A stretch of 34,431 nt of DNA from Acidobacteriota bacterium (GTDB lineage Bacteria > Acidobacteriota > UBA890 > WLXD01). The stretch spans positions 1 to 34,431 of the forward strand of contig JAJCXS010000036.1 of the NCBI GenBank assembly GCA_029263335.1. The letters run 5' to 3'. A model generated the notes under the pieces. The model made no database searches, was not told where the DNA came from, and saw nothing but the letters and a program-made list of their open reading frames with translations. Numbering within the stretch: the first letter of the stretch is position 1; the number at the start of each line of letters is the position of its first letter. Below are positions 1 through 7,976 of the stretch, piece by piece. The translations under genes were made by a program, and so were the position numbers.

Positions 1-2132
1 ACCGGCGTGATCGGCAGATTCAACTGGAGATTCTGCCAGCTAGCGCCATCGTCGAACGAGACGTACAGGCCAAACTCGGTGCCGGCGTACAGCAGCCCCT
101 CCCGTTCCGGATCCTCACGCACCACGCGCACCGGCGAGTTCGCGGGGATGCCGTGGCTGCCGTCGGCAATGCGGCGCCAACTCTCACCGAAATCCGTCGT
201 CCTGTAGATGTACGGCGCCCAGTCGTCGACCCGATAGCGGTACACGGCCACATAGGCCTTGCCGGCGCGGTGTGGCGACGGTTCGATACGGTTTACCGTC
301 GACAACTCCGGCAACCCTGGTGGGGTCACGTCGGCCCAACGGCCGCCTCCGTCGCGGCTGATCGAAACGATTCCGTCGTTGGACCCGGTCCAGAGGGTCG
401 CTGCATCATGCGCGTCCTCCTCGATTGCCAGTAGTGCCGAGTAGATCTCCACGCCTGTGATGTCGTGGGTAATCGGGCCGCCCGCCGGGCCGAACATCTC
501 GGTGTGATTACCGGTGAGATCGGGGCTGATCACTTCCCAGCTCTGACCTTCGTTGCGCGACCGATGGACGTACTGCGAGCCGTGGTACAGAACCTCCGGA
601 TCGTGGCGCGACGTGGTGATGGGCGCATTCCATTGAACCCGAAAGCGCAGCTCGCTCTCGGGCATTCCTGCCATGTTCTCCGGGTAGTCGCGAATCTGGC
701 GAAACTGCTCGGTGCTCTGGTCAAAGCGCGCGAGGCGGCCACCGAAACAGCCAGAGTAGAAGACCTCGGGATTAGCGGGGTGGATGGCGATCGGCCCCGT
801 TTCGCAGCCGCCGACCGCCCGCCAGTGCTGCATCGAAATCCCCGAGTAGGTCGCCATGCTGGGCACCGAGATCGTCGAGTTATCCTGCTGAGGACCGTAG
901 ATTCGATACGGAAACCCGTTGTCGACGGTCACGGAGTAGAACTCGGCCGTGGGCTGGTTGAACTGTGGCGACCAGGTCTTGCCTCCGTCGAGACTCACGG
1001 TAGCGCCGCCATCGTTGCCCATCAGCATCACGTCGGGGTTGGACGGGTCGATCCACAGGTCGTGATGGTCGGAATGCGGCATCGGGATCGAGGCAAAACT
1101 CTCGCCTCCATCGATGGATCGAAAGAAACCGCTATTGAGCACGAAGACCGTATTGCGATCGCTGGGATGTGGCTCGATGTGCATGTAGTACCAGGATCTG
1201 CTCAGCAGTCGCGACTGCTCGCTGGCTTTGTTCCAAGTGTCGCCGCCGTCGTCGGATCGGTATACCGCGCTGCGATCTTGATCGGCTTCGACCACCGCCC
1301 ACACGCGGCTCGGGTCGGCTGGCGAGACCGCCACGCCGATGCGTCCCACCAGGCCCTGGGGGAATCCGCCTTCAAGCCGCTGCCAGGTATCGCCACCGTC
1401 CCTGCTACGAAACAGGCCGCCATCTTCGGAACCCGAAACCACCGTCCAGGGTTTGCGCTCGCCTCTCCACATCGCCGCGTAGAGGATGCGCGGATTTGAA
1501 GGGTCCATGGCGATATCGACAGCTCCGGTCTCGGCCGAGACAAACAACACCCGCTCCCAGTTCGCGCCGCCGTCGCTAGATCGATACACGCCGCGCTCTT
1601 CGCTAGCACCGAACGGGTTGCCCAGCACCGCCGCGTAGACAAGATCGGCGTCCGCTGGATGAGTGAGAACGCGGCCTATCTGGCCCGCGTTCTCGAGCCC
1701 GACGAACGACCACGTCTCGCCCATGTCGGTTGAGCGATACATGCCGCGCCCGATCGAAACGTTGCCGCGAATGCACGCCGAGCCCGTGCCCACGTAAATC
1801 ACGTTGGGGTCCGCCGCCGCCACCTCGACCGCGCCAACCGGGCCGACACCCAGGAAGCCATCGGTGACATTGCCCCAGGTATGGCCGGCGTTATCGGTAC
1901 GCCACACACCGCCCCCCGTCGAGCCGTGGAAGAACGTGAACGGCTTCCCAGGAACGCCGTCGACGGCTGTGACCCGCCCTCCCCGGTACGGACCTACGCT
2001 TCGGTACCTTAGCCCCGCCAACGACGATTCCGGCGTGGCCGCCGACTGCGCGCGAGCAGGTACCAGAGGCAGCCCGAGCAGAAACACGGTGACCAGGACA
2101 CCGACGGCGCGGAGAGAGTGGCGTTCAAGCAT
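1..2132 (-). CDS. Exported sortilin/VPS10-like beta-propeller protein (BNR/YVTN-type repeats), 3' end cut by window edge
   Basis: An uninterrupted minus-strand frame runs from ATG at 2132 to the left edge, giving about 710 residues with no stop. The N-terminus is a signal peptide (basic MLERHSLR, hydrophobic core, ending near ARAQ at about residue 29). The rest is a chain of propeller blades. BNR/Asp-box signatures recur, such as YRSTDMGETW, YRSSDGGANW, FRSRDGGDTW, YRSDDGGDTW and YRTTDFGESW, separated by segments of the type HPADADLVYAA. This matches the large exported 'VPS10 domain-containing / sortilin-like' proteins, usually around 1,000 residues, that are common in Acidobacteriota and Bacteroidota; a C-terminal part probably lies outside the window. 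Family members are often annotated as glycosyl hydrolases, but I see no catalytic signature. GAGGT about 10 bases upstream of the ATG supports the start. It is divergent from the choline-type transporter gene. The structure is clear; the function is unknown. Confidence 0.9.
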   Translation of the reverse strand, partial: MLERHSLRAVGVLVTVFLLGLPLVPARAQSAATPESSLAGLRYRSVGPYRGGRVTAVDGVPGKPFTFFHGSTGGGVWRTDNAGHTWGNVTDGFLGVGPVGAVEVAAADPNVIYVGTGSACIRGNVSIGRGMYRSTDMGETWSFVGLENAGQIGRVLTHPADADLVYAAVLGNPFGASEERGVYRSSDGGANWERVLFVSAETGAVDIAMDPSNPRILYAAMWRGERKPWTVVSGSEDGGLFRSRDGGDTWQRLEGGFPQGLVGRIGVAVSPADPSRVWAVVEADQDRSAVYRSDDGGDTWNKASEQSRLLSRSWYYMHIEPHPSDRNTVFVLNSGFFRSIDGGESFASIPMPHSDHHDLWIDPSNPDVMLMGNDGGATVSLDGGKTWSPQFNQPTAEFYSVTVDNGFPYRIYGPQQDNSTISVPSMATYSGISMQHWRAVGGCETGPIAIHPANPEVFYSGCFGGRLARFDQSTEQFRQIRDYPENMAGMPESELRFRVQWNAPITTSRHDPEVLYHGSQYVHRSRNEGQSWEVISPDLTGNHTEMFGPAGGPITHDITGVEIYSALLAIEEDAHDAATLWTGSNDGIVSISRDGGGRWADVTPPGLPELSTVNRIEPSPHRAGKAYVAVYRYRVDDWAPYIYRTTDFGESWRRIADGSHGIPANSPVRVVREDPEREGLLYAGTEFGLYVSFDDGASWQNLQLNLPITP

Positions 2133-2276
2133 GAGCAGTGGACCTCACGTCGATTCGGGAACGGGCTCGCGGGCATTTCGCCAACGGTATCGCGGGCCAG
2201 ATTGTGCCGATCGAATCGCCTGCCGTCGAGGCCCGCGACTTTGCTGGACTCGCTACAGCGTGTTCACTAGCAGCCC

Positions 2277-3800
2277 ATGTCGAGTTCGACGGACATTCAC
2301 TGGGGCGCGGTCACGGCTCTTGCCGTCTTCTATGCGCTGATCTTCGCCCTCGCTGCGATCGCCTCGCGACGGCGCGCCACGAGCCCCGCCGACATGATGT
2401 TGGCGGGTCGCGACCTGCCTCTGTGGCTAGCCGCATCGACGATGGCCGCCACCTGGGTAGGCGGTGGCTATATCAATGGTTCCGCAGAGACCGCCTACGC
2501 TTCCGGTCTGGTGTGGGTGCAAGCACCCTGGGGCTATGCGCTCAGCCTCGTCGTCGGCGGCCTGTTCTACGCCCCGATCATGCGCCGCCATCAGTTCACG
2601 ACGATGCTGGACCCGCTGCAACGGCGCTTTGGCGACCGGATGGGAGCGGTGCTCTACGTGCCGGCGTTCACCGGTGAGGTGTTCTGGAGCGCCGCCATCC
2701 TTACAGCGCTGGGATCGACCTTCGGCGTCGTGCTGGGCATCGACGTTCAATCGGGCATCGTCGTGTCGGCTGCTGTTGCGGTCGGCTACACACTGCTCGG
2801 CGGACTCTGGGCCGTGGCCGTCACCGACGTTGTCCAGCTGGGCGTTCTGGTTCTCGGCCTGGCCGTCGCTACACCGTTGGTCGCAGCGCACCTCGGGGGT
2901 GTGGCGAGCACCTGGTCCGCGTACACGGAGCACTTCGGCGCGGCCGCACGGCTCATGCCACCGCTCGACGGCTGGCGCCAACCAGAATGGTCTGGCTCGT
3001 TCTGGAGCTGGTGGGATTCGGCGCTGCTGTTGATCTTCGGCGGAGTCCCGTGGCACGTGTACTTCCAACGGGTCCTCGCCTCACGCGACGCCACCACCGC
3101 GCGGTGGCTCTCGCTCCTCGCGGCACCCGTGTGCATCGTCGCGGCCGTTCCGGCGGTGCTGATCGGCGCGGTCGGAGCAATGACGGATTGGGGCAGTCTC
3201 GGTCTTGCGGCCCCGGAGGCGAATCTCGTGCTGCCGTGGGTCCTCCGCCACCTGGGCGGCCCACTAGTCGCCTCGGTGGGGCTCGCGGCGATTGCCGCTG
3301 CGGTGATGTCGTCGGTCGACTCCTCGATCCTATCGGCGGCCTCGATGGGCGCGTGGAACCTGTACCGACCCCTCATCAATCCCGGCGCGTCGCCGACCGA
3401 GCTGCGCCGTGCAATTCGCTCGGGTATCGCCATCGTAGGGGCTGCGGCATTGCTGATCGCACTGCGCGTACAGAGCGTCTACGGCCTCTGGTTCCTGTCG
3501 AGCGACCTCGTCTATTGCGTGCTGTTTCCACAACTCACGGCCGCGCTCTTCGACCCCAAGGCAACTCGAAGCGGAGCCAAGGCCGCGCTCATCGTGACTG
3601 TCTTCCTACGGCTGGGCGCCGGCGAGGCCATGCTCGGGCTGCCGCGACTACTGCCTTACCCGATGATCGATGCCGTCACCGGGGTATCGATGTTCCCCTA
3701 CCGCACCTTCACGATGCTGTGCGGGTTGGCGACGCTGATGCTGGTATCGCGGCTCGGGCGCGGCAGCTCGCCCGCCACTCCCCTCACCCCGCCGGACTAA
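2277..3800 (+). CDS. Sodium:solute symporter (SLC5/SSS family), CHT1-like choline transporter
   Basis: This 507-residue polytopic membrane protein has about 13 hydrophobic segments. Compared from memory with human CHT1 (SLC5A7), similarity is collinear over almost the whole length. Shared blocks include TWVGGGYING (about residue 61), WVQAPWGYALSL, TMLDPLQRRFGDRMG, GEVFWSAAI, VAVTDVVQLGVL, VPWHVYFQRVLAS, AVPAVLIGAVGAMTDW, AAVMSSVDSSILSAASM and YGLWFLSSDLVY. CHT proteins couple choline uptake to Na+ (and Cl-). The animal protein's regulatory C-terminal tail is absent. The gene ends 49 bases from the convergent phosphatidylcholine synthase gene, which consumes choline, and this supports choline as substrate. 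No strong Shine-Dalgarno is visible before ATG 2277. Membership of the SSS family is very secure; the choline assignment is inferred from similarity and context. Confidence 0.88.
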   Translation: MSSSTDIHWGAVTALAVFYALIFALAAIASRRRATSPADMMLAGRDLPLWLAASTMAATWVGGGYINGSAETAYASGLVWVQAPWGYALSLVVGGLFYAPIMRRHQFTTMLDPLQRRFGDRMGAVLYVPAFTGEVFWSAAILTALGSTFGVVLGIDVQSGIVVSAAVAVGYTLLGGLWAVAVTDVVQLGVLVLGLAVATPLVAAHLGGVASTWSAYTEHFGAAARLMPPLDGWRQPEWSGSFWSWWDSALLLIFGGVPWHVYFQRVLASRDATTARWLSLLAAPVCIVAAVPAVLIGAVGAMTDWGSLGLAAPEANLVLPWVLRHLGGPLVASVGLAAIAAAVMSSVDSSILSAASMGAWNLYRPLINPGASPTELRRAIRSGIAIVGAAALLIALRVQSVYGLWFLSSDLVYCVLFPQLTAALFDPKATRSGAKAALIVTVFLRLGAGEAMLGLPRLLPYPMIDAVTGVSMFPYRTFTMLCGLATLMLVSRLGRGSSPATPLTPPD

Positions 3801-3849
3801 CCAGGCCACACGGGCATCCCGCTGGCACCTTGCTCGTCATCGGCCGCCC

Positions 3850-4539
3850 CTACTCTCGCGACAGGTAGACACTCACGGCCACGTAGTAGACGACGAAGAC
3901 GAGCGAGACCCATAGCGCCCCGACGGACGTCGGGGAACTCCAGATCGCGTAGCCGAGGGCGCCGCCCCAGGTGATCGCCAGCGCCAGCGTTAGGCGGCGG
4001 AAACGCTCCATTCGAGTGGGATAGACCCACTTGGCCGGCACGAACGTGGCGATGGCAAGACCAGCCACCACGACGAGATTGACCGTCGTTCCCAGCGGCA
4101 GGTGGTACAGGTACAGAACCGTCACATTCCAGTACGAGGGGAAACCACGGAAGAAGTGATCCGCGGTCTTGGCGTCGGCCTGACCGAACTGATACGCGGA
4201 CACCAGCACGATAGCGAAGGCTGTCGCCATGCGCGCGCTCGGCGGCACCAGCTCGAAGCGTAGGACAAGGAAGGCGGGCGCTACCGCGTAGTTCAGGTAG
4301 TCGACGAGATTATCCAGCAGCGCGCCGTCGTAGGCGGGCGTTGCGTCGGCGACGCGCACTGCCCGAGCGAAGTAGCCGTCAAGCGCGTCGATCAGTACCG
4401 CGGCGAACATCCACGCGAACGCCAGGCGCGCCTGTCCATCGGCAATCGCCCCGAGGGCCAGCAGGCCGCACACCGCGCCGCTCGCGGTGAACAGATGGAC
4501 CGCCCAGGCGGCGGCACGGCGAGAAGTTGACACATGCAT
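3850..4539 (-). CDS. pcs: Phosphatidylcholine synthase (CDP-alcohol phosphatidyltransferase family)
   Basis: This 229-residue inner-membrane enzyme has about eight hydrophobic segments. Pcs (EC 2.7.8.24) joins choline to CDP-diacylglycerol, giving phosphatidylcholine and CMP in one step. The CDP-alcohol motif is visible at about residues 54-79: DG, YF, AR, then twelve residues, G, three residues, D, three residues, D. The twelve-residue spacer after AR is the Pcs variant; most relatives (PssA, PgsA) have eight. Other Pcs-like blocks are HLFTASGAVCG near the N-terminus, DNLVDYLNYAVAPAFL, and GFPSYWNV followed by P-x-RMERFR. The length fits known Pcs (about 230-250 residues). The start is ATG 4539; no strong ribosome site is seen. 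It converges with the CHT-like choline transporter and diverges from the amidohydrolase. PssA is the main alternative, made less likely by the motif spacing. Confidence 0.9.
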   Translation of the reverse strand: MHVSTSRRAAAWAVHLFTASGAVCGLLALGAIADGQARLAFAWMFAAVLIDALDGYFARAVRVADATPAYDGALLDNLVDYLNYAVAPAFLVLRFELVPPSARMATAFAIVLVSAYQFGQADAKTADHFFRGFPSYWNVTVLYLYHLPLGTTVNLVVVAGLAIATFVPAKWVYPTRMERFRRLTLALAITWGGALGYAIWSSPTSVGALWVSLVFVVYYVAVSVYLSRE

Positions 4540-4653
4540 CGCCGCGCATGGTGGCAGAGCGCAGTCGACGTAGCTAGAGTAGCGCCGCAGGCTCTGCAGA
4601 ACCGCCGCGCGTTTCGCCCCATGAACGGCGCGGCCCCCTTTTTCGGAGGAACC

Positions 4654-6291
4654 ATGTTCGCCAAGCTCACGCGCGCGTTGTTAGTGCTCACTCTCGCCGC
4701 CGGTATCGGCGCTCCGCTGGCCGCACAGGACCAGGACGAGGACAACTTCGGAGGGATGATCCCGGCACCCGATCGTCGCTCCGACGAAGGGCAGGGCCCG
4801 TTCAACCGTCTGATCATCCGAGGGGTAACGCTTATCGACGGCACCGGCGGACCCGCATCGGGACCCGTAGACGTGGTCGTCGAAGGGAACCGCATCGCGC
4901 AGGTCCGCACCGTCGGATTCCCCGGCCTGCCGATCAACGACGACCGCCGCCCGGGCGATGCCGACCACGAGGTCGATGGTTCCGGCATGTATCTGCTGCC
5001 GGGCTTCATCGACTTGCACGCCCACACGGGCGGCCGCGGCAAAGCCCCCAACGCCGAGTACACCTACAAGCTGTGGATGGCCAACGGCATCACGACCTCG
5101 CGTGGCGTCGGCCACGGCAGCTTCGAGTTCTCCCTGCACGAGCGCGAACGCGCCGAGGAGAACGCCATCGTTGCGCCCCGCATGGTCAGCTTCGTGCGGC
5201 CGGGGTCCGGCGCCGACTACGACGGGCCGGACGTCACGGACGATCCGTCGGCTCGCGAATGGGTCCGGTACGCAGCCGAACGCGAAGCCGATGGGCTCAA
5301 ACTGGGCTCCTACCCGCCCGACATCATGGCAGCCCTCATCGACGAGGCGCACAAGTACGGCATGGGCACGACGGCGCACCTCGGACAAGGTGGCGTGGCG
5401 CAGATGAACGCTCTCGATGCGGCCCGTGTCGGCCTCGACTCGATGACCCACTACTACGGCCTGTTCGAGTCGATGTACGACAACTACAGCGTGCAGCCGT
5501 ACCCGGCCGACCACAACACCAACGACGAACAGCATCGCTTCGGCCAGGTGGCGCGTCAGTGGGACATGGTCACGCCAGGCTCGGACAAGTGGAGGGCGGT
5601 CATGCAGGAGATGCTCGACCTCGACTTCTACCTGAACCCGACCATGACAATCTACTCGGCCGGTCGCGACGTCATGCGAGCTCGAAACGCCGACTGGCAC
5701 GACGAGTACACGCTGCCGTCGCAGTGGGACTTCTACCAGCCGTCGCGCCAGGCCCACGGATCCTACTGGTTCGACTGGACCAGCTGGGACGAGATCGCTT
5801 GGAAGAACTACTACAAGGTCTGGATGCAGTTCCTGAACGAGTACAAGAACCGCGGTGGCAAGGTCACCACCGGCTCGGACTCGGGTTTCATCTACCAGCT
5901 CTACGGCTTCGGCTACATCCTCGAGCTCGAGATGCTGCAGGAGGCCGGTTTCCACCCTCTAGAGGTCATTCGCGCCGCCACCATGCACTCGGCGATGGAA
6001 ATCAACAAACAGCGACCCGCCAACGAGCACCTGAAGATCGGCGTCGTCCGACCCGGGTACCTGGCCGACATGATCCTCGTTGACGAGAATCCGCTGGCCA
6101 ATCTCAAGGTCCTTTACGGCACCGGCCACGAGCGCATCCTCGACGACGGCACCACCGTGGCTCGCGTTGGCGGCATCAAGTGGGTCATCAAGGACGGCAT
6201 CGTGTACGACGCCGAACAGATGCGCGCCGACGTGCGCGAGATGGTGCGCGAGGCAAAGGCGGAACGTGCGATGGAAGAGGCTGGTCAGTAG
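4654..6291 (+). CDS. Exported metal-dependent amidohydrolase
   Basis: The protein has 545 residues from ATG 4654, which follows GGAGGA at 4645-4650. The frame is open further upstream, but this ATG starts a clean signal peptide (MFAKLTRALLVLTLAAG, cleavage near PLAAQ). The amidohydrolase fold is shown by a beta-sandwich strand (LIIRGVTLIDGTGG) and then metal ligands in order: H122 and H124 (DLHAHTG), a candidate carbamylated lysine K216 (GLKLG), H242 (TAHLG), H266 (THYYG) and D409 (GSDSG). The C-terminus returns to the sandwich with a typical GYLADMILVDENPL. This is the binuclear HxH-K-H-H-D pattern found in imidazolonepropionase-like and prolidase-like members. The real substrate cannot be read from the sequence; a peptide, lactam or amide is plausible. 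It converges on the CadC-type regulator gene with 11 bases between them. A long Trp/Tyr-rich insertion lies at about residues 330-400. Confidence 0.9.
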   Translation: MFAKLTRALLVLTLAAGIGAPLAAQDQDEDNFGGMIPAPDRRSDEGQGPFNRLIIRGVTLIDGTGGPASGPVDVVVEGNRIAQVRTVGFPGLPINDDRRPGDADHEVDGSGMYLLPGFIDLHAHTGGRGKAPNAEYTYKLWMANGITTSRGVGHGSFEFSLHERERAEENAIVAPRMVSFVRPGSGADYDGPDVTDDPSAREWVRYAAEREADGLKLGSYPPDIMAALIDEAHKYGMGTTAHLGQGGVAQMNALDAARVGLDSMTHYYGLFESMYDNYSVQPYPADHNTNDEQHRFGQVARQWDMVTPGSDKWRAVMQEMLDLDFYLNPTMTIYSAGRDVMRARNADWHDEYTLPSQWDFYQPSRQAHGSYWFDWTSWDEIAWKNYYKVWMQFLNEYKNRGGKVTTGSDSGFIYQLYGFGYILELEMLQEAGFHPLEVIRAATMHSAMEINKQRPANEHLKIGVVRPGYLADMILVDENPLANLKVLYGTGHERILDDGTTVARVGGIKWVIKDGIVYDAEQMRADVREMVREAKAERAMEEAGQ

Positions 6292-6302
6292 CCGGCGACC
6301 AG

Positions 6303-7892
6303 CTACTCGCGAACCAGGGCCTGCAGGCGCGCGGTGGCGGCTTCGGCCGCCGCCGCGTTGCCGCGTGCCGTGTAGAAGCTGGCGAGTTCCTGATGAATCC
6401 ACAACGCGTTCGCCCAGCGTTCCCGCAACAGCAGGAGCGCCGCTTCGGCGCCGGCGAAATCACCACGCGCCTGCAGGAGCCGCGCCCGCGACCTGCCCGA
6501 CCAGTAGCCCTCGGCGTCGAGCGCGGTAAGCGTATCCAGAGTCAGAGCGGCGGCGGCCAGGTCGGCGCGCCACAGTTGCACGTCGATGAGCCTGCCGAGC
6601 ATCGACGGCAAATAGGGATCCAGGCTCACGCCGCGGCGAGCAGTGGCCAGCGCCAGGTCATCGAAGCCCATCGCGTGCTCGAGTTCGGCGCGAATCATGT
6701 AGATCCAGAAGATCGATGGGCCGTAGGTCTCGGCTTCGTCGAGCGAAGCGCGCATTTGGCCCAGATCTCCCTGCAGTCTGGCCAGCAGGGCTCGTGCGAT
6801 GTGCACGACCGGATCGTCCGGATCACCGGCCAGCGCGGCGGCGATGTCCTGTTCCGCGAGCGCGAGTTCCTCCGCCGTCCACGGCCGCCAGTCCGCGGCC
6901 TCGGCCCGTATTGCAACCCGACCAGCGCGGGCGCGCGCGAAGTCGGGATCGAGATCGAGCGCGCGGCGAAGCACGTTCGCCGCCTCCTCGGCCCGGTGCA
7001 AGTCACGCTGTGCCGCGCCGAGAAGAAGATCGCCTGCCTGAACCCCCAGCAACATGGCCTCGCGGCTGGTGGATCCTCGCAGGGTGCTGTACTCGCTGGT
7101 TAGATCGAGCAAGAACTGCAGCCGCGAGAGCAGGCTGCGTGCGAAGTCCGTATCGGTGTACATGGCGACCGGCAGGTCCCAGTCCTGCCCCCACCAGTTC
7201 GCTCCGTCGGGCGCGCCGCGCACGCGCGCCGCGACCCGCAGACGATCGTCGACGTGCTCGAAGACAACCCTCAGAGTCGCATCGGGATCATCGTCGGGTT
7301 CGACGACGACCAGCCTGGTGTCACGCTCGATTCGGTCGGCCAGCAGCTCGCGCGTGGCCGCAGCATCCAGACGGTCGCTCTCCCTCACCTCGAGCGTCAG
7401 AGCAAGCCGGCCGATCCGCTCGTACCCCGCGGCCGGAGCCGGGCCGAGGCCGCCCGACGAAGTCATCCAGACCGTCGCGGCGGTCAGCGCGAGGCCGACT
7501 CCTCCTGCCAACCGCCACCATCGCCACGACCCGCCGCTGTCTTTGGCTGCGCTATTCCCTTCGGCCTCGCTACCGCTTGCCCCGGGCAGCGATGCCACGA
7601 ACCGGTACCCACGACGAGGCACGGTCTGAATGTAGTCGGGGTTCTTGGGATCGTCTCCAAGCGCTCCTCGCAGCACGCTGATGGCGTGGGTGAGCGAGTC
7701 CTCGGCGACGTAGCTGTCCGGCCAGGCGGTCTCGAGGATCTTGCTCTTGGTGACGAGATCGCCACCCGCAGCGATCAGGCAACCGAGGACCGCCAGGGCT
7801 CGTGGCGGAAGCTGCACGAGCTCGGCCTGGCGGTAAAGAACTCCAGCGTCCGCGTCATAGCGGAATTTGCCGAATCGCACGTCTTTGGCCAC
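6303..7892 (-). CDS. CadC-type transcriptional regulator: winged helix, transmembrane segment, TPR domain
   Basis: The protein has 529 residues from GTG 7892. Residues about 5-100 form an OmpR/PhoB-type winged helix: FGKFRYDADAGVLYR, LPPRALAVLGCLI, then TVPRRGYRFVASL at the end of the wing. There is no receiver domain. One transmembrane helix follows at about residues 122-145 (WRWWRLAGGVGLALTA). The periplasmic part contains about 120 residues of adenylate-cyclase-like or TolB-like layout and then a run of TPR-like helices to the C-terminus (ALDLDPDFARARAGR, ARRGVSLDPYLPSM, ARLLQARGDFAGAEAALLLL). Such one-component regulators bind DNA from the membrane and sense envelope signals. The gene lies between an exported amidohydrolase and an exported M28 peptidase, so control of one or both is possible but not shown. 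Confidence 0.9.
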   Translation of the reverse strand: MAKDVRFGKFRYDADAGVLYRQAELVQLPPRALAVLGCLIAAGGDLVTKSKILETAWPDSYVAEDSLTHAISVLRGALGDDPKNPDYIQTVPRRGYRFVASLPGASGSEAEGNSAAKDSGGSWRWWRLAGGVGLALTAATVWMTSSGGLGPAPAAGYERIGRLALTLEVRESDRLDAAATRELLADRIERDTRLVVVEPDDDPDATLRVVFEHVDDRLRVAARVRGAPDGANWWGQDWDLPVAMYTDTDFARSLLSRLQFLLDLTSEYSTLRGSTSREAMLLGVQAGDLLLGAAQRDLHRAEEAANVLRRALDLDPDFARARAGRVAIRAEAADWRPWTAEELALAEQDIAAALAGDPDDPVVHIARALLARLQGDLGQMRASLDEAETYGPSIFWIYMIRAELEHAMGFDDLALATARRGVSLDPYLPSMLGRLIDVQLWRADLAAAALTLDTLTALDAEGYWSGRSRARLLQARGDFAGAEAALLLLRERWANALWIHQELASFYTARGNAAAAEAATARLQALVRE

Positions 7893-7976
7893 AGCCTCTG
7901 GATCCTCTGTTCCTGAGCGTACTCCACCCCCTGCGGATGGTACGGCCGCTCGCTAGCGCCGCGAAGGGGTCGTCGC

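Noticed and set aside
465..1499. Long plus-strand open frame of 344 codons
   Set aside because: It lies antisense to the sortilin-like gene, whose minus-strand translation has a signal peptide and repeated BNR motifs. The plus-strand product is Arg/His-rich without any recognisable pattern.
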